NCBI GenBank assembly: GCA_023255955.1
Contig: JAGDWD010000007.1
Span: 1 to 64,000, forward strand
Length of the DNA: 64,000 nt
Reading direction: 5' to 3'
Origin: Desulfurococcales archaeon
GTDB taxonomy: Archaea > Thermoproteota > Thermoprotei_A > Sulfolobales > NBVN01
Below, in pieces: positions 35,614 through 44,932 of the stretch. Under the pieces are notes generated by a model. It made no database searches, was not told the origin of the DNA, and saw only the letters and a list, made by a program, of their open reading frames with translations. Both the position numbers and the translations under genes were made by a program. The stretch's first letter is position 1; every line of letters begins with the position of its first letter.

Positions 35614-36594
35614 GTGATCTTGCCTAGGGTCCTCATTCTAAGCGGAAATGACCTTGAAATGCTTTTAAAGCCTGACCTTCTAGTAAACGAGATAGAGAAG
35701 GCCTTCACATTGTTCTCAGAAGGAGCTACCGTGACGCCCCCAAGAACAGTTATGTGGGTTGAAGGTAATTGGTGGGGGATAATGCAGTCCTACGTCCCAG
35801 GATATGGTGTCGGAGTTAAGGTAGTGAACGTTATCCCACGAAATGTTGAAAGAGGTCTCCCGACAATTCAAGCAGTTGTCAATCTTTTCGATCCTGTGAG
35901 TGGGACACCCCTAGCTGTAATGGATGGAGGGGTTCTAACAGCTTTGAGAACCGCTGCTGCTAGTGCTGTTTCAGCTAAGTATATGGCACCTGAAGTTAAG
36001 GGCCCTATAGCAATAATAGGTACTGGATATCAAGCAAGGTACCAGCTAAGGTTCGTCTCCTCCATATACAGAACCGACGAGGTGCTGGTATACGATATCC
36101 GTGAAGAAGCTGCTGAATCATTCAAGAAGTTCGCTGAGGATTTAGGGTTTAAAGTCGTAAAGTGTCGCAGTGCTAGTGAGGCTGTAGAGCGAGCTAACCT
36201 GATAATAGAAGCATCCACAACTAGAACACCAGTCATTGAGGGTCGGTACCTTAGAACACCCAGCCACGTCATCTCTATTGGCGCTCACGTAAGGGATGCT
36301 AGAGCCTTCGACGATGAGGTAATTAAGAGAGCGGAGGTAATAGTTGTTGATTCAAGAGAAGCGGTTATGCTTGAGACTGGTGATATTAGAATACCCATAG
36401 AGAAGGGGTTAATAACTATTGATAAGGTATATGAGCTAGGTGAAGTTGCTTCGGGTAAGAAACCTGGGAGAATAACTAAAGAAGGTATCACAATCTTTAA
36501 GAGTGTCGGTTTAGCTATTCAAGACGCAGTAGCAGCTTCAGTAGCTCATAGAGAAGCTATAAAGAGGAGGATCGGTAAGTATATCGATTTATGA
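35614..36594 (+). CDS. Ornithine cyclodeaminase/mu-crystallin family (possibly alanine dehydrogenase)
   Basis: The 326-residue protein has the NAD-binding motif AIIGTGYQARYQL (about 131-143), TALRTAAASAVSAKYMA and a conserved lysine in GVKVVNVIP near 71-79, all standard for the ornithine cyclodeaminase/mu-crystallin family. Family members in archaea act as ornithine cyclodeaminase, alanine dehydrogenase or imine reductase; the sequence does not separate these. The start is GTG. Confidence 0.85.
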   Translation: MILPRVLILSGNDLEMLLKPDLLVNEIEKAFTLFSEGATVTPPRTVMWVEGNWWGIMQSYVPGYGVGVKVVNVIPRNVERGLPTIQAVVNLFDPVSGTPLAVMDGGVLTALRTAAASAVSAKYMAPEVKGPIAIIGTGYQARYQLRFVSSIYRTDEVLVYDIREEAAESFKKFAEDLGFKVVKCRSASEAVERANLIIEASTTRTPVIEGRYLRTPSHVISIGAHVRDARAFDDEVIKRAEVIVVDSREAVMLETGDIRIPIEKGLITIDKVYELGEVASGKKPGRITKEGITIFKSVGLAIQDAVAASVAHREAIKRRIGKYIDL

Positions 36595-36681
36595 TGCCTT
36601 AACCCTGCAAGAAGCTGTTTTTAGTTTGAGAGCACAGGAAATCCTATTTTCCCTTTTCAGTAGCCACGAATTTTCAGTTTA

Positions 36682-37170
36682 TTAAAGTAGGAATAATGTT
36701 CTCAGTAGTTCTATACCTAGAGCTACCGCGGAGTAGACTATTAGAGATGCTATAACTACCCCAAGTTCTATAAGTACTACGGATTTCGCCCTCGGAAAAC
36801 CTAGGAGATAAGCAACTAGAGAGCCTGTCCAGGCTCCCGTACCCGGTAAAGGTATTGCTACGAAGATTACTAGTCCTATAAGACCGTACTTTCTAACCTT
36901 CTCTGAGTGATCCCGTGCTCTACGAAGAACTGATATGTAGATCCTCTCAAGAACATCCCAACGCTTTACTACTAACTGCTCTAGGTAGTTAAGGAGTGGG
37001 AGCACTATAGGTGCTATAACTAAATTACCTACTACAGCAATAAGTGACGCTACTGCGAACTCGAAGTCATCATTAAAGAGGATGCGTGCTACAGGTATAG
37101 CACCCCTAACCTCAGATATCGGCATCATAGACAGCAGGAAGACCAGTATATACCTGCTAACACCCTCCAC
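36682..37170 (-). CDS. COG2426-type small membrane transporter
   Basis: The 162-residue protein has four or five membrane helices, a start FLLSMMPISEVRGAIPVA and a central IPLPGTGAWTGSLVAYLLG, the signature segments of the COG2426 (putative small multidrug export) family. Transport function in archaea is not established. It is transcribed toward the PATE-like hairpin at 37211-37247 from the other side, i.e. its start lies next to that repeat. Confidence 0.82.
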   Translation of the reverse strand: MEGVSRYILVFLLSMMPISEVRGAIPVARILFNDDFEFAVASLIAVVGNLVIAPIVLPLLNYLEQLVVKRWDVLERIYISVLRRARDHSEKVRKYGLIGLVIFVAIPLPGTGAWTGSLVAYLLGFPRAKSVVLIELGVVIASLIVYSAVALGIELLRTLFLL

Positions 37171-37210
37171 GACTCATCTAGACAATATTATAAGGAGCAA
37201 TATAACTGAG

Positions 37211-37247
37211 CTCCTCCTGCCCTGAATAGCGGGTTTTCAGTTTATAA
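37211..37247 (-). repeat. Hairpin repeat, IS200/IS605-like end (copy C)
   Basis: Read on the minus strand the sequence is ttataaactgaaaacccgct followed by attcagggcaggagg, a clear copy of the TTATAACTGAAAG hairpin family. It lies just upstream of the COG2426 gene, where its ttataa could act as part of that gene's promoter. Confidence 0.55.
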
Positions 37248-37303
37248 CTTGTAAAATCTGAGACGTGAGGACTTAACAATTTTAAACTAGTTTAATTATT
37301 TAT

Positions 37304-37675
37304 TTACTTATTTAGTTGATGTATGTAATGTTTCCAAGAACATAAAATTCTTGGTAAGTCTCTCTGAACTAGTAGAGGATTTTTACTCTTCAGGGTGGGG
37401 CTACTTCTACGTTTAATCGTGTAGCCTATAAATACGAGGATTATGCCTAGTACTATGAGTATTAAGTATCTGAAGTCTACTCCAGATTCTGTCTCTTTCG
37501 TTATTTCTGGGGCTGTTACTGTAATTGTAGCTTCAGTAAGGAGTGTGGTGAGGGTTTTTGCTTTATGTGATAGGTGCGTGTTGTAGGGTGTTGCTGATAG
37601 GGCTTTAATGTAGGTGTTGGGGTGTTTCTCCGTGTATATCCCCGATTTCGTTTCTATGTCGTAGCTACCACGGGT
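37304..37675 (-). other. Out-of-frame coding segment: probable C-terminal membrane anchor of AglB
   Basis: Directly after the aglB stop, a second minus-strand frame (-1 relative to aglB) is open for 123 codons to a TAA at 37304-37306 and contains no ATG, GTG or TTG. It encodes a Thr-rich stalk (KTLTTLLTEATITVTAPEIT), then FRYLILIVLGIILVFIGYT, a clear membrane helix, and KRRSS. The layout is that of an extracellular stalk plus C-terminal anchor. The most economical view is a frameshift, genuine, programmed or a base error, that separates it from aglB. A perfect 7-base inverted repeat (37334-37340/37348-37354) lies near its end and may help terminate transcription. Confidence 0.6.
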
Positions 37676-40020
37676 TTATATACTGCTAGGAGGACGTATA
37701 CTGAGTACGATCCTTGACTGAATAGTAGGGATGTTGATATATATGCCGGCTCGAAGAGGGTGAGGTTGGGTCTAGGTATTTCAGGTGGTATTTGCGGGTC
37801 CTTATAGATGAATACTGCTCTAAAGCCGCTAGGTCCCCAGACCCTATAGGCTGCGTCAAGGAGCATCCCGTAGAGGAGCGTAGAGGTTAGGTTCTTAGAG
37901 GTCCAGTCAGGAAGCCCTACTGCGACTCCGGCTGCTGAGCTACTATATACGTACACAGGTGGGTTCTTACCGGCTATCTTGTATATTGCTGCTACTCCCT
38001 TAGCAGCATCAGCACCGAGGATAGTTCCTCCTAGAACTAGGGGGCCGGGGCTGAATGTGGATGTAGATGTGTCGACTAGGAACACCTCGTAGGCAGCCAC
38101 ATAGAGTTTGTCTGGTCTTATCCTAAATTTCTGGGTCATTATGTCGAGTGCTCTTTCCTCAGTACTTGTTAGAGCGTCTGCTAAGATCTCTATCTGAGTA
38201 GCGTTGATAGTAGCTCCATCTGCTACCGAGGCTCTCTGACCTACAACACTGATCCAGTAACCGTAGTCCCACCAAGACACTATTACAGAGTCCTTCGACG
38301 TGTTTTCCCTAATCCATCTCAGGGCATCTACCCATACGGGAGCCTCTACATTGAGGCCTAAAGACGCTTCCACTAGTGTTGGGAGCTGAGCAGAGTACGC
38401 TCTAACCCACATAGTTGATGCTTGGAGAGCTGCGGAGCTAAGGAATATCAGTAACAACACAATTGATAATATCCTAGTCAGAAGTGAGGTCCTCCCTACT
38501 AACATCCTGGTTACTATGACGTGGAGGAGCATACCCGCAAGAATTACGGTCGGCACAGCTAGGAGGTAGATAAAGTATGAGATGTTGAGTGATCCAACTA
38601 GTGCTAGTGCGAACAGTACTATCAGGAAGAACTCGTCGTCCCGTGACATCGAGGCTATACCTAGCGATATTAGGCCCACGGCCGTAGCTAGTGAGACAGC
38701 AAATGTGGATGCTGGGAGTCCCTGTCTTGAATATATGAGCGCGCCGATAATCACTACTAGCGACGCTATAAGTACGTACCAACCATACCTCGAAGATCTT
38801 TTCCTAAGGAGGTTACTCAGGACTATGTAGGATATGGATAGGACCGCATAAACTACAGCGATACCTAGGCTAGCTATAATGTCCTGAGCACCGGATGGCT
38901 GGTACTCCGCAACAGTCTCAACGAGAACGTGAGATAGGCTACCAAGCCCTACTGCTGCTAGAGCTTTACCGGCTAGGGCTATTCCCCCTCTCAGCACTAC
39001 GTAGGTTCCTCCTAGCGCTACCAATACTAAGATTAGTAAGTACAGTATAGACGGTCTTTCAGCTAGGGTACCTAGCTGAGGAGCGAACCTACCTACCTTT
39101 AGTCTATGGACAGCGTAGCCTATTAGAAGTAGAATTAGGGAGGCAGGTCCGAGAATCCCTACAGACCTCACAATATATCTGAGCCCGTAGGTAGGTGCTG
39201 CTAGTTGAAGTATGAATAGAGGTAGGTATTCGAGAATCCACATGAGTACCTCTTGCTTCGATGGTGACCTTAGGAGAGGTATGAGCACTATGTGAGCTAC
39301 CATAGCAGCGAAAACAACGTTGAAGCCGGCCCAGCTCAGAGCTGCGAGTCCTAGTGCTAAGCCAGCTAGTGAAGCTGTGAGGTAGTCTTTTCTTTTCCAG
39401 GCTCTGATATGTAGGTATACTGCCAGTGAGAGGAAAGCTAAGCCTATGGAGTACTTCACTGTAAATCCTGCTAGTTGCCTGCTATTAAACATGAGTGAAT
39501 ATACTAGTGAAGCTAGTCCTGCCGATACATCGCCCGACACCTCCCTTAAAGCAAGATAGACCCCTACTAGCGATATGATAAAGAAGAGCGGTGGCAGGTA
39601 AACCATCCACTCGTAGAGTGTTAGTGCTGGGTTAAACACCTTCGCTACCTGGTATGTGATTATGCTGAAGAACGGGAGTCCTATGTAGACACTGTGAGTG
39701 AAGTCCCTGCCCCAAGGATACCAGAATATGTGGGTCAGGTTATTGTAGTGATTCAAATATGTCAGGTAATCGAGTCCTCGCTCCAGAAGAATGTTAGCCA
39801 CGAAATACTCTTGGAACGGATCGAGCTCGTAGAGGGTCGGTCCATACCCATACTTATTCGAGTTCCACACTAGCTGTAGTCGAAGATGTGAACCGTAGAT
39901 AGCTGAGAAAAGTAGGAGGGTTAGGCCTAGAACTAGAGAGAACCTTCTACTAGCTAGAATGGAGACCAACCTACGTTTCCTCGTAGGCTCTCGATGCGAC
40001 CCACGCTCAGCTCTAGTCAA
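37654..40020 (-). CDS. aglB: Oligosaccharyltransferase AglB/STT3
   Basis: The 788-residue protein has about 13 membrane helices and the STT3 landmarks: a first external loop with ELDPFQEYF (a DxD-like acidic site), and the SVVSWWDYGYWISVVG motif (WWDYG, about residue 580) in the C-terminal domain. It transfers lipid-linked glycans to Asn-x-Ser/Thr of secreted proteins such as the S-layer. The C-terminal domain seems to end abruptly at VYKPVVATT, where a different frame continues with a stalk and anchor. The start near MTRAERGSHREPTRKRRL has a basic cytoplasmic tail. Confidence 0.93.
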   Translation of the reverse strand: MTRAERGSHREPTRKRRLVSILASRRFSLVLGLTLLLFSAIYGSHLRLQLVWNSNKYGYGPTLYELDPFQEYFVANILLERGLDYLTYLNHYNNLTHIFWYPWGRDFTHSVYIGLPFFSIITYQVAKVFNPALTLYEWMVYLPPLFFIISLVGVYLALREVSGDVSAGLASLVYSLMFNSRQLAGFTVKYSIGLAFLSLAVYLHIRAWKRKDYLTASLAGLALGLAALSWAGFNVVFAAMVAHIVLIPLLRSPSKQEVLMWILEYLPLFILQLAAPTYGLRYIVRSVGILGPASLILLLIGYAVHRLKVGRFAPQLGTLAERPSILYLLILVLVALGGTYVVLRGGIALAGKALAAVGLGSLSHVLVETVAEYQPSGAQDIIASLGIAVVYAVLSISYIVLSNLLRKRSSRYGWYVLIASLVVIIGALIYSRQGLPASTFAVSLATAVGLISLGIASMSRDDEFFLIVLFALALVGSLNISYFIYLLAVPTVILAGMLLHVIVTRMLVGRTSLLTRILSIVLLLIFLSSAALQASTMWVRAYSAQLPTLVEASLGLNVEAPVWVDALRWIRENTSKDSVIVSWWDYGYWISVVGQRASVADGATINATQIEILADALTSTEERALDIMTQKFRIRPDKLYVAAYEVFLVDTSTSTFSPGPLVLGGTILGADAAKGVAAIYKIAGKNPPVYVYSSSAAGVAVGLPDWTSKNLTSTLLYGMLLDAAYRVWGPSGFRAVFIYKDPQIPPEIPRPNLTLFEPAYISTSLLFSQGSYSVYVLLAVYKPVVATT

Positions 40021-40237
40021 CAGAGACCCCAGAGTAGTAAGAGAGGGCTAAATAATATCTTCTACTGTTCTAGGTTTCCACTCATAACTAAGGTAGCCGT
40101 ACTTTATTAGCTTCAGAGTATTGCTGTGGGGAGTGAAGTGGTAATATACCATGAACTTTCCAGAGGACTGTCTTACAATGACCTAAGAAAGCTTGATCTG
40201 AGCTCTTTAGTTACATACGAAAATTTGGGGGGACTAT

Positions 40238-40648
40238 ATGCGGTTTTCAGAAGCATTTAAGTTGTCAGTAAGGCTCATGGTCACGACATCATCCCATACG
40301 GCAATACTCCTCGTTTCATTCATAATAGCTCTACTATCTTACCTTGTACATGAAACAGCCGCTTCCAACCTAGTCCCACTCCTTGCGACTATTTCTGGGT
40401 TGACGATAGTAGAGTATGGCAAGCAAACAATTAAGCAGGTATTCTGTTTGATGATTTTAAGTGGTGCGCTACCAAAGCAACTTAACATACTGAAACTACT
40501 GTACTCCCTAGTTATAAGCGTCCCCTTAACCCTGTCTACAGCTCCCACAGAAAGGATTGAGCTTACTCTCCTAACTTTCCTATTCCTTGAGGTCTTGACA
40601 ACCAGTCTACTCTCCTATTATCTGAGGAGGGTTAGGTCTGGACTATAG
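40238..40648 (+). CDS. Small polytopic membrane protein, 136 residues
   Basis: The product has about four membrane helices (about 19-37, 44-60, 67-85 and 90-125) with short loops. I do not recognise a family. A strong ribosome-binding G-run (ggggggac) precedes the ATG. It is followed after 110 bases by an ABC ATPase gene on the same strand; ABC ATPases of that type need a membrane partner, and this is the only membrane gene beside it, so a functional link is possible but unproved. Confidence 0.55.
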   Translation: MRFSEAFKLSVRLMVTTSSHTAILLVSFIIALLSYLVHETAASNLVPLLATISGLTIVEYGKQTIKQVFCLMILSGALPKQLNILKLLYSLVISVPLTLSTAPTERIELTLLTFLFLEVLTTSLLSYYLRRVRSGL

Positions 40649-40759
40649 TAGCTAGCGAGACTATGTCTCATTTTATCGCTGATCTCAGCTAGCTAAGTTA
40701 GAGGTTACTACGTAAGTCAAAAGCAAAAAACTGCTGTACTGAACACACTCAATGGAGGT

Positions 40760-41461
40760 GTGAGAGTGAGCGAGGTTGTGGTACTCCTGAGAGATGTCTG
40801 GAAAACGTATACATCTTCAGGGGTAACTACGGCTGTATTAAGAAATGTGAGCATGGTTGCTTATAGAGGTGAGATAGTCGGGATTCACGGTCCTAGCGGT
40901 TCAGGTAAGACCACTCTCCTCAAGATAATAGCTGGTCTTGAAAGACCTGACAAAGGAGATGTCATAGTCGACGGATACAACCTCAACATGCTCGATGAGT
41001 ACGGTCTGGCTATGTTTAGGAATAATGTCTGTAGTTACATACCTCAGGACTTTGCTGTAATCGATAACATGACTGTATATGAAAATGTGGAAATACCGCT
41101 TCTACTGGCTGGTGTAGATCCAGGTACTAGAATGAAGAAAGTTATGGAGGTTTTAGACTATGTCGGACTTAAAGACAAGGTATATCAGAAGGTCGGTAGG
41201 TTGTCGGGTGGGGAGAAGCAGAGGGTCGCTATCGGGAGAGCCTTAGTAACTACACCCTCAGTACTGCTTGCTGATGAGCCGACAGCAAGCTTAGACTGGT
41301 CAAACGCGATAAAGGTAGCGGAGCTTTTTCTAGACATTAAGAAAGATTTTGGTACGACTATCATACTCGTAACTCACGACGCTAGGTTACTTGAGTATGT
41401 GGATAGGTCGATGAGCCTAGTTGATGGGACGTTAAAGCAGATAAGCTCCCCCAGACTCTGA
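40760..41461 (+). CDS. ABC transporter ATP-binding protein (LolD/MacB-like)
   Basis: The 233-residue ATPase is complete: Walker A GPSGSGKTTLLK (about 44-55), Q-loop YIPQDF, signature LSGGEKQRVAIGRAL, Walker B VLLADEPTASLD and switch histidine LVTHDARL. It is most like the LolD/MacB/FtsE branch, which works with MacB-type permeases in export or membrane-protein extraction. No such permease is adjacent. The start is GTG, after an ggaggtg ribosome-binding site. Confidence 0.9.
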   Translation: MRVSEVVVLLRDVWKTYTSSGVTTAVLRNVSMVAYRGEIVGIHGPSGSGKTTLLKIIAGLERPDKGDVIVDGYNLNMLDEYGLAMFRNNVCSYIPQDFAVIDNMTVYENVEIPLLLAGVDPGTRMKKVMEVLDYVGLKDKVYQKVGRLSGGEKQRVAIGRALVTTPSVLLADEPTASLDWSNAIKVAELFLDIKKDFGTTIILVTHDARLLEYVDRSMSLVDGTLKQISSPRL

Positions 41462-41465
41462 GTAG

Positions 41466-41669
41466 CTACTTAAACCTCTTCTCGATTGTGAGAACTATAG
41501 TGCTATCCTTCTCGTATGCGTCTATTACAGAGAGGCCGCACCTGATAGCTTCGTCTACAGCATATTCAACCACATCTTCAGACACTTCCAGAGTAGCTAC
41601 TTCACCTAGCTTCATGTTTCTACCCATATTCTCTATGACTCTACGTACTTCCTCCCTCCTAGTTAGCAC
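41466..41669 (-). CDS. Hypothetical protein, 67 residues
   Basis: This small charged protein has an N-terminal helix (REEVRRVIENMGRN), then alternating strand-helix-strand (EVATLEVSEDVVEYAVDEAIRCGLSV). I do not recognise it. It converges on the ABC ATPase with a gap of four bases. Codon use is normal for the window, and the composition fits a real protein, but the length makes this uncertain. Confidence 0.45.
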   Translation of the reverse strand: MLTRREEVRRVIENMGRNMKLGEVATLEVSEDVVEYAVDEAIRCGLSVIDAYEKDSTIVLTIEKRFK

Positions 41670-41708
41670 GGTATACCCACCTAACTCCTCTTTACCTCAT
41701 ACGCTAGA

Positions 41709-42040
41709 TTATAACTGAAAGCCCTGCTCCTCAAGGCGAGGATGGTGGTGTTTGTTTCTTGGTTTTTCCTCTGCTATGATTATCACGTAGACTTTCCTGC
41801 TGTGTAGTGGCTCGACTTTCTGTACTTCACCGGTAGGGCGCAGTACTAATGCCCTGTCTCAGTACTTTATGGCTGAGCACTCAGCAAATACTAACCTGAA
41901 CGAATCTATCATCATGAATGGATGCTGATAGAAGCTTTGTTGAGCAGTGACGTATGTCCAGGTGAGGAGCCTTCAATGCCCCGGTTGCTCCGCAGATGGG
42001 GGCAGCCTAAATAGATGTTGGGAACCGAGGAACCCCTAAG
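41709..42040 (-). mobile_element. Decayed insertion-element remnant with hairpin repeat (copy D)
   Basis: The segment begins with ttataactgaaag and a GC-rich hairpin (41709-41741), the same repeat seen elsewhere. On the minus strand broken frames upstream include CGATGALKAPHLDIRHC-like and ALVLRPTGEVQKVEPLH fragments that could be the tail of a TnpB-like protein, but stops and shifts prevent a firm call. The 384-base gap between 41670 and 42053 holds nothing else I can recognise. Confidence 0.35.
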
Positions 42041-42053
42041 GAAAGCCCACCAT

Positions 42054-42635
42054 CTAGAGCTGGGAGGCCTCTAAACCCAGTACATAGCTAACTACTTTTT
42101 CATCATTTAACCAGTCTACATATACCCTACAAGGTCTTAACCCTGTTACCACATCAGCAACCTCCTTCACTATCTCATCCATTTTCTTTCCTGTTACATC
42201 AACCTCACAAACTTTCTCAGAAGGATGCTCGGAGAGTGCGTTGTTTGTGCAGATACCTAATAGTTCTGCCTCAACATTCTCAATTACCTTCTTTAATGGC
42301 CATCCTCTATTCAATAATCGTTGCGCGAGTTCTACAGGGTTTAGCCTGAGAACCACTATTTTATCGAGAATATCGTCGTCCACGATCTCGCTGTAGTGCC
42401 CGATAATTAGGACTCTTCTCTTCTTAAGAACTAAGCTCCTTATGTAATTCCGCAAACCTGCTTCATCAACTACGTAGCTGAGTCTATCATCATCATATCG
42501 AGTAAGAAACCTCCCCTCTATAGCTATGACACTGAGCTCTACAGGCTCCATCTCGAGTAGTTTAGCGAGATGCTCACCTACAACTGACTTCCCAGTTCCA
42601 GGAGTACCACTGAGAGCCACTACTAACTTCTCCAC
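42054..42635 (-). CDS. AK6/Fap7-type adenylate kinase-like NTPase
   Basis: The 193-residue protein has the P-loop SGTPGTGKSVV (about 9-19), LIIGHYSEIV (the H-containing AK6 motif) and NALSEHPSEKVCEVDVTG, typical of the AK6/Fap7 (hCINAP) family. Members act in 40S/30S subunit maturation with uS11 and have adenylate kinase/ATPase activity. It reads away from the rSAM and translation genes on the same strand. Confidence 0.87.
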   Translation of the reverse strand: MEKLVVALSGTPGTGKSVVGEHLAKLLEMEPVELSVIAIEGRFLTRYDDDRLSYVVDEAGLRNYIRSLVLKKRRVLIIGHYSEIVDDDILDKIVVLRLNPVELAQRLLNRGWPLKKVIENVEAELLGICTNNALSEHPSEKVCEVDVTGKKMDEIVKEVADVVTGLRPCRVYVDWLNDEKVVSYVLGLEASQL

Positions 42636-42923
42636 CCTTCAACCCACTCTGAAGAGCGGATCCTTAGTTATAAACAGGTTTGAGAATATGTCACATACTT
42701 ATGTAGGTGGGAACCTTAGATTAGTAGTACCGTAGACTATAGTCTCCCAATAAACAGGAGCCTAAAGTATCATCTACGGAGAAACATCAATAGATGATGC
42801 TCGTAGTCTTCAGAGGCTTCGAATTTCTAATTAGTTTAAAATAGTAATAACGTTCATCAGCGACTACTCCATGACGATTAAGTAAAGCAGTACAGGAAAT
42901 CCGGTGTTGTTGTGGCATAGATC

Positions 42924-44081
42924 CTAGTAGTAATCTCCTAGTAACCAGACATTGCCCAGGTAAATCTCCCTGAGACCGGCTCTAATAGCTTCGCTCCTCG
43001 CATTTAAGGCATGGCTCTTACTTGTTGGAGGTAGATCTCTGAGTATGTTGTCAGGATGGAAAGCAAGGAGTATGTAGGGTATGTTATTACTTAGAGAAGC
43101 AAGGAATCTAGCTATCTCTCCCACCTCGTATTCATCTACGTAGCCGGGAACCAGGAGAGTACTAACAACGAGTAGAGGTACCTCAGGTCTCCTCTCCGCT
43201 AGATCCACTAATAACTTAATGTTTTCTTTAATTCTCTCAACAGCTTTCCTCCCATCTACACCAGTTAATGCCTCATATATCTCCGGGGACCATGCTTTCC
43301 AATCTATCTTTACTATGCCCCCTGATGCTATGCTGACCTCAGCCATCTGCCTCATAATTGACGGATTCTCCAAGCCGTTAGTCTCCCAGCATATCCTCTT
43401 TATACTCCCAGCATTCTTTTCCATCATTATTTTTCTGGATGCCGTGATCGCGTGGAGTGTTTGTGGACCGGGATCGCCCCCAAAGTAACATATACACGTG
43501 ATTCTCTCATCCATAGCCTCCTCTACTAACTCGTTAACGGTTCTGAAGTATCTCCCCCTAAGTTTATCGTTGGTAATAACTGTTTTATGTTCCCAATTCT
43601 GACAAAAAAGACAGTTAAGATTGCAAGCAAAGTAGAAGACAGCTAGATTATAGAAACCGACCTCAATACCTCTAGACCTAGTATATGTTGGGTAACCTCT
43701 CGAAGTGTTTGCTGGGCATACAGGCCCGGCAACACAGTTTGTGGGATGCGGATCGTAGTACCACATAACGATTCCAACTCTGGGGTCAGACGTTATGGGA
43801 GCTAGGCGACCACCCTTATTGGTCCAGAACCCACAGAAACCTAGAGATCCCTCCGGAATCAAGCACTCGTTAACGCATATCCTGCAAGTAGTGTTACCCG
43901 TTCTTGGTGGTTTCTCAGGTAAGCCCAGACTAAGCCTGTAATTCGAATGTGCCTTACGAGCCCTCTCAAGAGCAGCGACATTCGAACTTCTTAAGCACCT
44001 CGAGCAGGCACCTATAGTACTGCTAACGGTGTTCGACCTAGCTCCGCAAATCTCGCAAAGACCCAGAGAGCCCCTAAACAC
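42924..44081 (-). CDS. Radical SAM protein with N-terminal zinc-finger regions (COG1180/1313-like)
   Basis: The 385-residue protein has two zinc-type clusters at its N terminus (CEICGARS...CSRCLRS and CRICVNEC...GFCGF) and a radical SAM core with YFACNLNCLFCQNWEHK (Cys-x3-Cys-x2-Cys, about 154-170) and YFGGDPGPQT as GGEP-like motif. It belongs to the PflA-related archaeal proteins of unknown substrate. It and the COG1313-type protein at 26992-28125 share the cysteine-rich prelude but are clearly separate proteins. Confidence 0.8.
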   Translation of the reverse strand: MFRGSLGLCEICGARSNTVSSTIGACSRCLRSSNVAALERARKAHSNYRLSLGLPEKPPRTGNTTCRICVNECLIPEGSLGFCGFWTNKGGRLAPITSDPRVGIVMWYYDPHPTNCVAGPVCPANTSRGYPTYTRSRGIEVGFYNLAVFYFACNLNCLFCQNWEHKTVITNDKLRGRYFRTVNELVEEAMDERITCICYFGGDPGPQTLHAITASRKIMMEKNAGSIKRICWETNGLENPSIMRQMAEVSIASGGIVKIDWKAWSPEIYEALTGVDGRKAVERIKENIKLLVDLAERRPEVPLLVVSTLLVPGYVDEYEVGEIARFLASLSNNIPYILLAFHPDNILRDLPPTSKSHALNARSEAIRAGLREIYLGNVWLLGDYY

Positions 44082-44103
44082 GCTCTACTAGGTAAATTAT
44101 AAC

Positions 44104-44823
44104 CTAAGTATTGAACAACTGAGGAAGCTTTTTCAGTATCTCTCTTACTGCTTCTTCAATAGGCATCGACGGATCTATTACCTGCCTGAAAAATAGTCCA
44201 GTCCTACCAATCTCATCTCTCCTACTTAGAACCTCCACTCTCTCCATAACAGTAGCTATACTTACCCCTAAGAGCTTAGCTACGTAGTGCTCGTAACCTA
44301 CGACAGGTGATTCTTTATGACCCCTCTCGGTTGGCACAATCAGTACTAACGACTTATTAACTCCGGGAACCCTAACATCCTTAACTATTTCTTCGTAGGA
44401 GAGTTCCCCTCCGAACTTATAGAACTCCAACTCCCTCGGGCTAGGCCTCTCTAGAAGGAATGAGACCGTTAACTTACTACTCGGATCCAGCTCATAAAGA
44501 ACCTTCAGAGCAGACTTAGGTGTAGCCTTAATAATTAGCTTCCTAAAGATTCTTTGCCCTCCCCGCTCCAAGCAGGCCTCAACAAGCGTTGGAGAGGCTA
44601 CGTAAGGTATTACTACATCCACATCACTATCTCGATCTACATCTCCCCTCGCTACAGACCCGTGAACTATAGGTAAATACCCACACTGAATGAGGATTTT
44701 CATTATATTGGCAGCTACCTCCCTTAGTTTCTCTAAATACCCCCATCTTTCTTGATCGTAAATAACTTCCCTAAACTCCGGGACCTTAACAACCTTGTGT
44801 TTAGGATATCTGTGCTGCATCAA
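44104..44823 (-). CDS. Nucleotidyltransferase-domain protein (COG2413-like)
   Basis: The 239-residue protein has the minimal nucleotidyltransferase signature PIVHGSVARGDVDRDSDVDVVIPY (Gly-Ser...Asp-x-Asp, about 54-77), followed by a helical C-terminal domain. The family resembles archaeal COG2413 predicted nucleotidyltransferases; the substrate is unknown. It is downstream of the m5C methyltransferase gene on the same strand, 22 bases before the radical SAM gene in transcription order. Confidence 0.8.
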   Translation of the reverse strand: MMQHRYPKHKVVKVPEFREVIYDQERWGYLEKLREVAANIMKILIQCGYLPIVHGSVARGDVDRDSDVDVVIPYVASPTLVEACLERGGQRIFRKLIIKATPKSALKVLYELDPSSKLTVSFLLERPSPRELEFYKFGGELSYEEIVKDVRVPGVNKSLVLIVPTERGHKESPVVGYEHYVAKLLGVSIATVMERVEVLSRRDEIGRTGLFFRQVIDPSMPIEEAVREILKKLPQLFNT

Positions 44824-44932
44824 CTAAGATTCTATCTTAGCTAGTATTTATTGCATAAACCAGCTTTTCTAACTTAGTTAGGTCGTGACGGTTAAGATAG
44901 AGTATATAGAGTGTTCTGCGTAAACTAAGTAG

